Origin: Cyanophora paradoxa
Taxonomy: Eukaryota; Glaucocystophyceae; Cyanophorales; Cyanophoraceae
NCBI GenBank assembly: GCA_004431415.1
Contig: QPMI01000682.1
Location: forward strand, 1 to 64,000
Length of the DNA stretch: 64,000 bases
Direction: 5' to 3'
Made by a program: the position numbers and the translations under genes. Positions 1-10,700 of this stretch are shown piece by piece. The notes under the pieces are model-generated. The model ran no database searches, was not told the DNA's origin, and was given only the letters and a program-made list of their open reading frames with translations. Each line of letters starts with the position of its first letter. The stretch's first letter is position 1.

Positions 1-399
1 TCGAGCAAAAGTTTTTGAGCGTCCAGCCGAGACCAAAACATTTTGCAAAAACATTTACAAAACATTTTGTTTTATTTTTCGAAAAAGTTTTCGGCCGGAA
101 CCCTGGGCGGAGGCCGCACCGGAGCTGACGTGCTGTGCACGTGTACCCCTCATGCTCCTGCAAGTTCATCCGCCGAGTTGCACCAATCGCGATCACGAGT
201 TGCGAACTCTCGCGATCGCGGAACGGTCGGTTCAATCGCCAAAAGTTCCGAATTCGAATCCGGATATCCGGGATCCGGATCCGGATTCCGGCTACTTATA
301 ATTACATAATTAGCTAGCGCTCGTGCTTAGCTTGGCGCGCGGGCCGCGGCGCGGCGCGTTCGGAGGGGGCCGCGGCGGCGCGGCCGGGACAGACCGGGG
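1..399. other. Intergenic; AT-rich stretch and GGATCC-type palindromic tract
   Basis: No gene is supported here. The first 90 bases are unusually A/T-rich for this neighbourhood. From about 246 to 293 there is a run of overlapping six-base palindromes (GAATTC, GATATC and GGATCC cores separated by CCGG). A similar GGATCCGGAATTC string recurs near 13,636. The lipase gene on the minus strand ends at 400. Confidence 0.5.
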
Positions 400-3300
400 C
401 TACCCACCGGCCCCGCAGGCGGCCTCGAGCTCGCAGAGGGTCGAGCACATCATGTGGCAGGAGAAGGGGTGGTGCGCCGGGCACCGCACCGCCTGCCGCC
501 GGGCCCTCGTGATCAGCGGGCGGGGGCTGGACTGGGGCCTCCGCGGGTGCCCGGGGCGGGACCTGCTGGAGGCCCGACTGGAGGTCCAGCGTGGGCACGT
601 AGTCGAAGGCCGGCACCTGCCCCCGCCCCGCCCCCGTCAACCCCGGCCGCGAGCCAGGGGGGCGCCGGTGGCGGGGCGGGACGGCGGGCGCGCCACGGTT
701 ACGCCGGTGGCGTCGAGGGCCTCCCGCGTGACGTGGAAGCGCAGCGAGTTGTAGAGCAGCCCTGCCCCGCCCCGGTCAACGCCGGCGGGGCTTGGGGGGG
801 GGCGGGGCGCGCCCGGGGCGGAGAAGGTGACGGCGGGGACGCTCAGCTTGGCCCCCACGAGCTTCGCCAGACCACCCCCAAGACTATGGCCTGATGGCAT
901 CGCTCGGATGGCACGGGGAGGCCCCGGGGCGGCGGGGGCGGCGGGGGCGGCGGGGCGCGGGCAGACCGGCGAGGAGGACGGGGAGGGACGGCTCGCGGGC
1001 CCGCAGCGCCCGCACGTGGCTGCCGCCGCTCCGTGAGGACGAGGGGGCGAGGGCGAGGGGCGCCCCGGCAGCCCGCCCCGCGCACTGCTCGATTGGGACC
1101 CAGTACCTGCGGAGATGGGCGCGGGGTGAGCGGCGGGGCGCGGGCGGGGGGCGGGGGAGAGGCGGGCGGGGCACCTTTCGTCGCGGCGCATGGGACGAGG
1201 CTGGCGAGGCGCTTGATGAGCAGCGCGATCGCCCCCGTCGGCCACGTGCCTGCCCCGCGCCGGCGCCGGCCGGCCTCGGAGACCGCGGAGGAGGGCGGGG
1301 AGGCGGGGCGGGGCCGGCGAGGGGAGCGGGGCGGCTGCGCGGGCCCCGCGCACTCATGAAGGAGCCGAGGGAGGCCGCGACTTGCACCGCCGCCTGCGCG
1401 CCCCGCACCGCGCCGCCCGTCGGGCAGGGAGGGGGTGGGGGGCCAGGGCCGCCAGGCCGCACGGCGGAGAGCCAGATGGAGATGTTCTGCATCCTGGGGA
1501 GGGCACAGTCAAGAAGCGAAGGCGGCGGCGGGGGGGAAGGGGGGGGGGGGGGGAGGGGGGGAGGGAGGGGAGGGGCAGGGGACCAGTCGCGGTAGCCGGT
1601 GGTGCCGCGGACGGCGACGACGGCGAGCGGCGAGGTGCCGCCCCGGCGGTACTCGACGAAGCGCACCCCGAGGTGGCCGCTCTCCGCGTGCACGCCCCAC
1701 CCCGGCAGCCGCGCATCCAGGTACTCTGCCCCGCCGCCCCCGTCCAGATCCTGCCCGGCCGGAGGCGGGCGGGGCGAGCGGGGCGCACGCTGCGCCTGGG
1801 CGGGGTCGAGGGTGTAGGCGAGCTTGGAGAGCTGCGGGGCGGCTCGCGGGGAGGGGAGGGGAGGCGAAGAGGAGGAAGGGCGGGGGCGCCTGGGCGAGCT
1901 GGACGACGGAGGCGCCCTCGAAGCGCGCCGAGCAGAGCGGGTAGGGCGCCGCCGGCCGCACCGTCTGCCAACCCGCCTCGCAGCGGAGGGGCGGGGAGGG
2001 AGGAGCGGGGGGCGCACGGGGTCGCACTTGCAGGCGGTGGGGTCGGCGGGCAGCGCGGCGTAGTTCCACGCGAAGATCGCGAGCACCAGCGACGCTGCCC
2101 GGCGAGGGCGCTGGGCTCAGCAGCGGGGGGAGCGGGAGGGGCGGCGGGCGGGCGCGCCGAAGACGGCGAGGGCGGCGAGGAGCAGGAGGGCGAAGAGCGT
2201 AAAGTCGCGGCCCCGCCGCCGCCGCCGCGGCAGCAGCCCTGCGCAGGCCCCCTCTCAGGGCTGGGCGGGGCTGGACGGCGCGGGGCGACCGCTGCGGCGC
2301 GCGCGGGCGAGCCTTCCTCCCTCAGAACTGCGGCGCCGGCGGCGGTCAGAGCTGGACGGGGGCGGGGGGGTCGGGGGGGCGCGCGGGGCAGGGAGTCCTC
2401 GTGGACGCCGCGGCGCGGGGCGGTGCGCAGGGAGGGCGGCAGCGCCGCCGTGAAGTAGAGGGCCCCGAACCTGCGGGGGCGTGAGGGGCGGAGGGGCAGC
2501 AGGGACCGCGCGGGGGCGGCGCGCATGGGGAGCAGGCGGGCGCCCAGGACGAAGAACTGGAGGGCGAGGGCCAGGAGGGCCGCCCCCAGGCACGCCCCTG
2601 CGGCGCTCGGCGTCGGGGGGCACCAGGCAGGGGGCGCCGGGGGCGAGGGGCACCGAAGGCGGCGAAGGCGGCATAGCGGCGGAAGGCGGGGCGGGCGAGG
2701 AGGGCGAGCAGGCGCCCGCGAGGGCCGGCGAGCGCGGCGGGGAGGCCCCGAAGGGCGGCGGCGACTCGCGCCCCCCGGAAGCGGCGCCGTCGCGATGAAC
2801 GCCGCCGCGGTGCAGCCGACGGCGGAGGCGGCGAGGACGGCGGCGGAGGCGGCGAGGGGCGCGGTGCCGGCCTGCGCCCTCGCCTCCCCGCCGGTCGCCT
2901 GCGCGCGCGAGGGCGCCTCGGAAGGAGCCTCGAGGGAGGGAGGAGGGGGAAGGGGGCCGGGCCTGGGCGTCAAGCGGGGCGACGACGGCGACGCCGATCA
3001 CGAAGGTGGCGACGTAGAGGAGCCAGCCCTTCCTGCCCGCCCCGTCCCGCCTCGCCCCCGGCGGGGCCGCGCGGGGCGGGGCGGGGCGGGGCGGGGCGGG
3101 GCGCCTGAGGGACCAGTGGGTGCGCCAGAAGTGGACGGCGGAGGCGAGCCAGCTGGCGAGCACGAGCAGCACGATCACCTGCCGCCGCCCCCCTCGCCCA
3201 CCCCGCCCCCGCCGCCGCCGGGGCGCGGGCGGGCGCGGCGGCGCGGGGGGGGGCCTCGGGGAGGAAGCCCTCGAGGGCGAAGGTGAGGAGCATGGAGAGG

Positions 3301-4240
3301 AGGGCGAGGAAGGCCACGAGCAGGAGCCCGCCGTCCATCGCCCCCCCCTCCTCCGGCGCCCCGATCTGCACCCACGCGCCCCCCGCTCGCGGCGCCGAGG
3401 CGCGCGCACGGGGGCGCCCGCGCGCGCCTTGCTGCGGTGCAGCATGAGGGACCTGCGGGGGCGGGGCCGAGTGAAGAGGGGGAGGAGCGCGCGGCGGGGG
3501 CGGCGCGCACCAGGCGAAGGCGCGGTCGAGGGCGGAGAGGAGGCGGAAGCCGCCGGCGTGCGCGGCGGAGAGCGCGGCGAAGGCGATGCCCTGCGCGGGA
3601 GGCCGCTCGGAGGCGGGGATCGCCAAAGCCGGCGGGGCGCGGGCCTCCATGGTGTACGTGAAGAGGGCCTCCGACCAGAAGCGGCGGAAGGACTGGTCCT
3701 GCCGCAGCGCCAGCGACGCCGCCAGCAGCCCGTACGCGACCCCCGCCAGGATCGCCCCCGAGCGCAGCAGCCGCGTCGCCGTCCCCGGCGGCCCCAGCTC
3801 CCAGCCCGACAGAATCCACCTGCGGCGCGCGGGTCGCGGGAGCCGCGGCGGGAAGGGGAACGCCGGCACCGCAGGAGCTGCCCGAGAACAGCAGCGTCCA
3901 GCGCGGCGACGGGAAGGGAGAGGAAAATGAACGCAGGGACGGCACAAACGCGCAGGATGAGATCGCCCGCCGAGTCGACGCTCCCGTGCTCCTCGACGCT
4001 CGGCTGGAAGACCGTATACGCTGCGCGGCGGCCGCGGAAGTGAGACTGATTCCCGCTTCATATACACAAACACGCGCCGGGCGCCGGCCGCGGGCGCTCG
4101 ACCTTTTGTATCTTCGCACCGATCTCCTTTATGGATATGAGACTGAAGGAGAGGCCCAGAAGCCCGGAAGCGATGAACACTAATTTACAAGCCACCTGCC
4201 GTGCTGTGAGGGGCCGGGGGGCCGGCGAGGTCTTAAACAA
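400..4240 (-). CDS. Multi-exon class-3 (alpha/beta hydrolase) lipase with N-terminal membrane segments
   Basis: Read on the minus strand, this is a gene of many short exons separated by C/G-rich GT...AG introns. I chose the start at 4240 because it opens a short exon ending in a hydrophobic segment (LVFIASGLLGLSFSLISI). Later exons encode further hydrophobic segments near 3.93, 3.75, 3.3, 3.15, 3.0 and 2.2 kb, so the N-terminal half is probably multi-pass. The C-terminal half is a lipase. VVAVRGTT, the typical fold entry, lies near 1.63 kb. The nucleophile elbow GHSLGG is split by an intron, with SLPVLLAG joined to HSLGGGLAKL at about 871-890. VTFSAPG follows near 0.83 kb, then DYVP near 0.6 kb, a plausible catalytic Asp. 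The last exon has a Cys/His-rich tail (HHPFSCHMMC), a plausible catalytic His, and stops at 400. The family (Lipase_3) hydrolyses acylglycerols or related lipids; the substrate here is unknown. Exon borders are approximate. Confidence 0.75.
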
Positions 4241-4784
4241 CGCGCTGGCGCCGCGCGCCGGCGCACCTGGAAGGGCAGGGACTCCAACCCAGCAGTTATG
4301 CTTAGCGAGGACTCTCGCTCGCGCGAGCGCGCGAGCGCGTCGTCGCGCTGGCTGGCAGCGTCGACGATGCTTGAGTAGAGCTGCGACGAGGAAACCTTGG
4401 GCGCGTTTGTGCCGTAAGCGCGGGCGCGCGGCGGCGTGCCCGGCAGGGAAGTCGACCCCGGCGTCGACATGCTCAGTGAAGCTCTACCCCTCTCCGGGGG
4501 AGCTCCGAATCCGCGGGCCTTTCAACGACAGCCTTGCGACGGCGCGCCAAAGCTCAGGGAACGCAAGCCGTACTTGGCGGCGAACAGGACAGCTCCCCAA
4601 GCGGCGCCGCTGCATCGCTGCGCCAGCTCGCTGCAGGGCGGCGGCGGCTGTACGCAGCGCCCCTGGTCTCAACAACGTTGCGGTGCCCTTGGAGACCGCA
4701 GCCGGTCACGGAGGTCAGCTGCAGCTATCTTAGCTCGCGCGATCGGCCTTGGCCCTTCGCTAGCGCCTGCCGCATATGGAGCCG
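4241..4784. promoter_or_regulatory. Divergent intergenic region between lipase and Cys-rich protein genes
   Basis: About 540 bases separate two divergently transcribed host genes, so both promoters should lie here. I see a GCGAGCGCGCGAGCGCG dyad-rich tract near 4319-4340 but no clear TATA box. Open frames on both strands in this stretch have no recognisable protein character. Confidence 0.4.
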
Positions 4785-7700
4785 ATGAGGAGAATTCTGC
4801 TGGTCCTGTTAACGACCACAAGCTTGGCCAGGCTCGCTGCAGGTGCGCGCTGAGCACCTCAGCTGCAGTCGGCCGGCGCCGCGGCATGGCATCGGGCCCG
4901 GCCCAGGCCCCTCAAGGCTCTAAGAGCATAGATCGACTTTGGCGCGCGCCTCGCGCGCTTTGGCCGCCCCGCGGCCCCTGCAGCTGCAGGAAGGCGTGCG
5001 CGCGCGCGGCGGCCGCGGCCGCGGGCCGGGCGCCCGGGCCGGGGCCGGGCCGGGCCCGGGGACGAAACGGCGATGGCTGACGGCGGGGGCGGGGCGGGGC
5101 GGCAGGGGCGAACTACGCGAGCGTGTCGTCGACGAACCCGGTGGTGGGCCTGACGACCTCGGCCATCGCCCAGCTCCCCTCCGACAGCAAGATCCTCCCC
5201 GGCAACACCGTTTGGGGTGCGCCCGGGCCGGCGGGGGCGGGCGCCGGCCCCCCCAGCTGTAGGCCTGGGTGCTGAGCGGGGCGGGCAGGGATGTTCGGGG
5301 GGTCGTCGTCGGAGCCCGTGGTGCTCTTCGTCGACATGAACGAGCTCTCCGTCCTCCAGGCCCGCCCCGCCCCGCCCCGCCCCGTGCCCCCGCGCGCCTC
5401 CCGCCCCGCCGGCTCACCGGCGCCGCCCGCCCCGCCGCGCAGGGCGCCACGATCGCGGCGGAGGCCGGCGTGGTCGTCGAGACCGTCCTCAAGGCCCGGA
5501 CAGTCCGCGAGAGGCCGCTCCAGAACGGCCAGTCCGACTCGGTGCGCGCGCCCGGATTCGCCAGCCGGCCGCCAGTCTCTCTGAGAGCGCGCTGGACGCT
5601 GCGGGGCAGGCGGAGAGGTACAGGCGGTCGTTCGGGAACTACGTGGTGCTGAGCAACGGGACCCTCTTCCGCGTGGACCTCTACGCCTCCAACAAGGTCC
5701 CCCCGGCCCCCCGCCCCGCCCCGCCCAGCCGCCCCGCTTCGCTGAAGCCCCGCGGGGGCTGTCCCGCAGCCCTCGGCGCCAGGCTTCTCCAAGTTCATAC
5801 TCACGAGGTGCGGCGGCGCCCCGCTCCCGGCGACCGCGCGCCGCGAAGCGCTAGCGCCCCGCCCCCGGCTGCAGGCTGGATCACCTCTCGCTGATGAACG
5901 CGGGAGTGGCGAGCGGCAAGCGGCTCACGAACTGCAACAACGACTACGCCGTGCGCTCAAAAAAGAAAGCTTCGATGCGGCGGCGTGCTAACCGCGCCGC
6001 GCGCGCCAGAGCCCCGAGCCGACGAGCGAGTGCCGGCGGATCAGCGCCTTCGCGGCGAGCACCGCCTCCCTCGGCAAACCTCCCGGTGCGAGGGGCCGGG
6101 CCTCCTCTGGAAAGCTGGCGTGCGAGCGTTGACCCCGGGGAGGCAGGCGCGGGGGGCGCCAGCGGCGAGGGCGCCATCGGCGGCATCTACATCGCCGTCT
6201 CCGCGCCCGTCCTCGGGGCCCCCCGTGCGCCCCGCGGCCCCTTCGCCCAGTAAGAACCCGCCCGAGGGCCGCCCGCTCCGCGCAGCGCCATCGAACTCCA
6301 CAATCCGCTCGAACGCGACGCTCCTGCACCTGTACCCCGACATCGTGCGCCCGCGCCGCGGCGGGCGCCCCCTCTCCCGCGCGCGACGGCGGCGCAGAAC
6401 GCGGCGAACGACTCCTCCTCGAAGTACGCCATCACCCCCGAGACCGTCACCGAGTCCGAGTTCTACTTCGCCGCCGGCAGCTCCCTCCGGGCGCGTGCCC
6501 CCGCGCTGGGTTCGGCGCGCCCCCCTCGAGCCTCCCCGCGTGCAGGTGCCGGGCACGAGCTCCTTCGTCGTCTGGGCCTTCGCCCGCAACTTCCTCGGTG
6601 CCCGCTCTTTCCTTCTTTGCTGCACCCATCCACCCTCCTCCGCCCCTCTAGCGCGAGCGGCCCCGCCGCGCAGGGATCTGGACGGCGAACCCGGAGGACT
6701 GGACGAAGTTCACCTCGAAGCCGGCGAACCGCTTCACGACCCCCGACGCAATCTACATGCTCAACGCCACCGACTTCTCGGTGCCCCCTCCCCTCCCTCG
6801 CTTCGCCCGCCCGGAGGGCCGAGGCGGCGCCGGGGGCGCGCAGGTCCTCACGAAGTGGCAGCTGCGGGCCTTCCCGACGCGGGCCGCCGCCGTGGACTTC
6901 GCGAGCCTCACAACCGTCTACGGCACCGTCGTCCGCCGGCCCCGCCCGCCCCGCTCCGCGCCGGCCCCGCCCCCTCGGCCCCGGGCCTCACGCGAGCCGC
7001 CGCGCAGCTCGACGCGGGAGTGCGGCAGGTCGCCGGCGTGGTGCGCCCTCCCCATCGCCCTCCGCGGGGGGGAGCGCGGCTCACAGCGGAGGTCGCCCGG
7101 CGCGCGCGGCGGGCTCGCAGGAGACGCACGTCTTCTACCTGCTCTACTCGGGCCTCGCCGTCGCCATGGGCCTCCGCCCCGGCCTCCCCGAGCCCATCGA
7201 GTCCGCCCCGCCCCGCACCCCGCCCCTTGCCATCCGCCTCCTCGAACCCGGGCGCAGGATCGCGCGGTGCACGCACTCGCTGACGACGTTCACGTCGGGG
7301 CCGACCCCGCCCTACCCCACCAAGCGCATCACGGGGGCCACCTTCGACGATGTCACGTGCGGCGGCGCCAGCTCTGCCTCCCGCCCCCCCCGGGAGCGTG
7401 CGAGGCGGGGCGGCAGGAGCCCGCGCTTCATCTACATGTTCAGCAACGAGGGCCGCCTCGTTAAGTGCGTGGCCCCCGCTTCCAGGCGCCCAGTCTGCAG
7501 CGCTCCCTCTCCAGGCTGACCATGAGCCGGGCCGGGGGGCGGCAGGCTGGCGATCTGGCCCTTCCCGACCCTGTACGAGGTCTCCTACATCGAGCCCTAC
7601 CCCAGTGCGTGAGGCCCCCTGCTCTACTCTCTTCTCTCGCCTCCCCGCCGCGGCGGCCGTGTGAGAGGCGGGCGGGGGCGGCAGCGAACGACTACCGGGA

Positions 7701-10700
7701 CCCGGTGGTGATGGAGTACACGGGGACAGGCGCCAACATCCCCCAGGCCCCCCGCCCCGCCCCGCCCCGCTGGCCTCCCGCCCCGCAGCGCTCGGGCTCA
7801 CGCGCCGCAGGCCGGCGAGCGCTTCATCGTCGTGCCCATCAACATGAACCCCGCCAAGGTCCCGCCCCCCCGGCCTCCCCCCCTGGTTCCTCGCCTGGGC
7901 CCAGTGCCGCCCCCGCAGATCGTCCGCTTCCCGACAATGTGCCCGGTGGGTACGTACGTCAACCAGTTTGCGCTGGGCGGCTCGGACGCCAGCGGCTGCG
8001 TCAACATCCCCGCCGGCTTCGCGTACGACTACTCCAACTACCCCCGCAACACGCCCGCCCACCCCCTTCTCCCCGTCTCGGGATTCTCCATCTCTGACTC
8101 GGACCGCGCAGGCCGCTCTCGCCGAAGGAGTTCACGCGCTGCCCCGCCGGCTTCTACACGACCCTCGTGCCCCGCGCCCTCCCCTCCTCTCCCCTCCCTT
8201 TCCGCGTCCGAGAGGCTGCGGCGCAGACGAAGACGAACTCGTGCATCGCGTGCCCCCTCGGCCAGCGCTCCAAGGCCGTGCGCCCCGAGACCGCCCCGCC
8301 CCCTCCGGCCGCCCCCGTCTGACGCGGGCGAAGGCGGCGCCGAACCCCTACCTGGAGCCGACGTTCTGCCCGGCCGCGCTCTGCAACACGACCGGCGAGG
8401 GCTACATCACGGGGCCGCCGCCGGTGCGCCGGCGCGGGGGCACGGCGCCGCAGCGGTACGGGCGTTGAGGGGAGCAGGTGTACGACGGGTGCGAGGCGTG
8501 CAAGGGCGGGTCGTACGCGAACACCTCGACGGACACGTGCAGCCTCTGCCCCGCCGGCACCTTCAGCGGCGACAGCGCCTCCGCCTGCACCCCCTGCCCC
8601 GTGCCGCCCCGGCCCCGCCCCGACGCCGTGGCTCCTCTAGATCTGACGAGGGCGGGGCCAGGCGGGGACCTTCAGCAAGGCCGCGGGGGGCAACGGCGCC
8701 GTCTCCTGCCTCGCCTGCAGCGGCGGCGGCGAGGCGCGCGCGCCGCGCCTCTCTCGCGCCGGGCCGGCGGGGCCTGACGGAGGGGGGGGGGGCAGATCTC
8801 GGGGCCGGGGGCGACCGCGTGCACCCTCTGCCCGGACGGCCAGGTCGCCACCAACGACGCCGTCGCCTGCCAGGCCTGCCCCGCCGGGTGCCCCCTCCCC
8901 CCTTCCCTCCCGCCCCGCCACCCGGCCGCCGAAGCGGGGCCGGGGCAGGCAATACCGGTCCGCGAGGAACTCGACGAACGGCGCCCTCTCGTACGCCTGC
9001 GAGCAGTGTCCCGCCAACTCCTACTCCCCGGGTGAGCTCCGCCCCGCCGGCCCCCCACAGCGCCCCGGCGCAGCGCTCCCTCAAAGAGCTGTACATGTCG
9101 CCGCAGGAGGCGTCAACGCTTGCCTGCCCTGCGGGACGGGCGCCGTCTCCCCGCCCTCCTCCTCCTCCTGCACCGTCTGCGCCGCTGGGTCCGCTCTCCG
9201 CAGCGCGGGGCGGGGCCGGGCGGGGCTCGAGCCGAGCGGCTGCTGTGCGCAGGTCGTACGCAGAGTACGCGCAGGCGGGGGGCGTGTGCAAGCTCTGCCC
9301 CGCCGGCTTCTTTGCTGCCGAGCCGACCGCCAACTGCACGGCGTGCGCCCCGGGCACCTTCGCCCCCGCCGCCGGCTCCATTTCCTGCTCCCCCTGCCCC
9401 CCCGGTGCGCCCCCGCCCTGCACCTCCTCCTCGTCGGGCGGCTTCGAGGGCCGGCGGGGGCAGGCCAGTTCAGCTTTGTGGGGCGCTCCGCCTGCTCGCC
9501 CTGCCCCCCGGTGCCGCCCCTCTCCTCTCCCCGCCTGCCTCCGGTCCGCGAGCGGGCCGCCTCCTCGGCAGGGGACGGCCTCCTCGGCGCCGGGGCAGGG
9601 TGCGTGCAGCGCCTGCAAGCCGACCGACGTCTGCTCCCTCGGGACGTGCGCCTGCACGCCCCGCCCGCCGCGTCGGGCGCCGAGGGGGCGCGCAGGCTGG
9701 TGCCGCTGGACGCGACGGCGACGGGGAGCCTCGTCTCCCTCGTCGCCCGCGCCGCCGACGTCCGCTTGGCCCCCTCCCTCTTTCCCATCCTCCCCCGACC
9801 GCGGGGCTGGGCCTGGGGCAGGCGGGGTCCTTCCGGGCGAACGCGACGCTCTTCGCGCCCGTCCTCCTCGACGCCGTCGCCCTCCGTGCGCCCCCGCCCC
9901 CGCCCCCGCGAGGCCGCGCGCGCTGGGCGCCTCGAGCAGAGCGGCTGCTGAAGGAGGGGCCTGCGCCCACCCTCCGGCACCGCTTCGCTCTTCACGAGGG
10001 CCCCGGGCCCCGCCCTCGGCCTTCTCCCGCGGGCCCTCACCGCCCGGGGCGCAGTGCGCAACGGCTCGGGCGGGGCGGGGGGCGCGCGGGCGGTGTACCG
10101 CGCGATCCCCACGACCGACGAAGACGCCCAGCGCGCCCAGTGCGCCGCCCGGCCCGGGCCGCGGGGGAGCGGGGCGCTGAGGGGCGGCGGGGCAGGCGGA
10201 CCTTCCTGGTGGTCTCCCTCGTCGAGGCCCTCGGCCTCGCCTTCGTGCGCCCCGCCCCCGCCCCCCCCCCCCCCCCGCCCCCGAGGGCCCTCGGGCAAGC
10301 TCTCGGGCAGGTGACGCTGGTGGCGAGCGCGTACCTCTTCTGCACGAAGCGCACCGCCCTCCTCGCCCGCCTCGACCTCCTGCGCGCCCCCCGCCCCTCC
10401 CGGCCCCCGCCCCCCGCCCCCCGCCCCGTCTGATGCGCCCCGGGGCCGCCGCCAGCTTTAAGGAGTCCCACTCCCCCATCGACATCCACGGGTGCGCCCT
10501 TCCCGCCCGCCCTCCTCTGCCCTCCCGCCCGCGGCCGCCTCACGCGGCGCGCCCCTCCACTCCGGATCCAGCACGGGGATCGAGTACTCCGTCAAGCGCC
10601 GCACGCCCGGCGGTGCGCCGCCCCTCGCGCGCGCTTCCCGCAGAGCCGGCCCCTGGCCGGCCTTGCTCACGCGCCGGCCCCGCAGGCGGCATCTTCACCG

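Noticed and set aside
1382-2458. Long plus-strand open frame opposite the lipase gene
   Set aside because: Its Arg/Gly/Ala-rich composition is what the complement of C/G-rich exons and introns gives. The minus strand has recognisable exons and lipase motifs.
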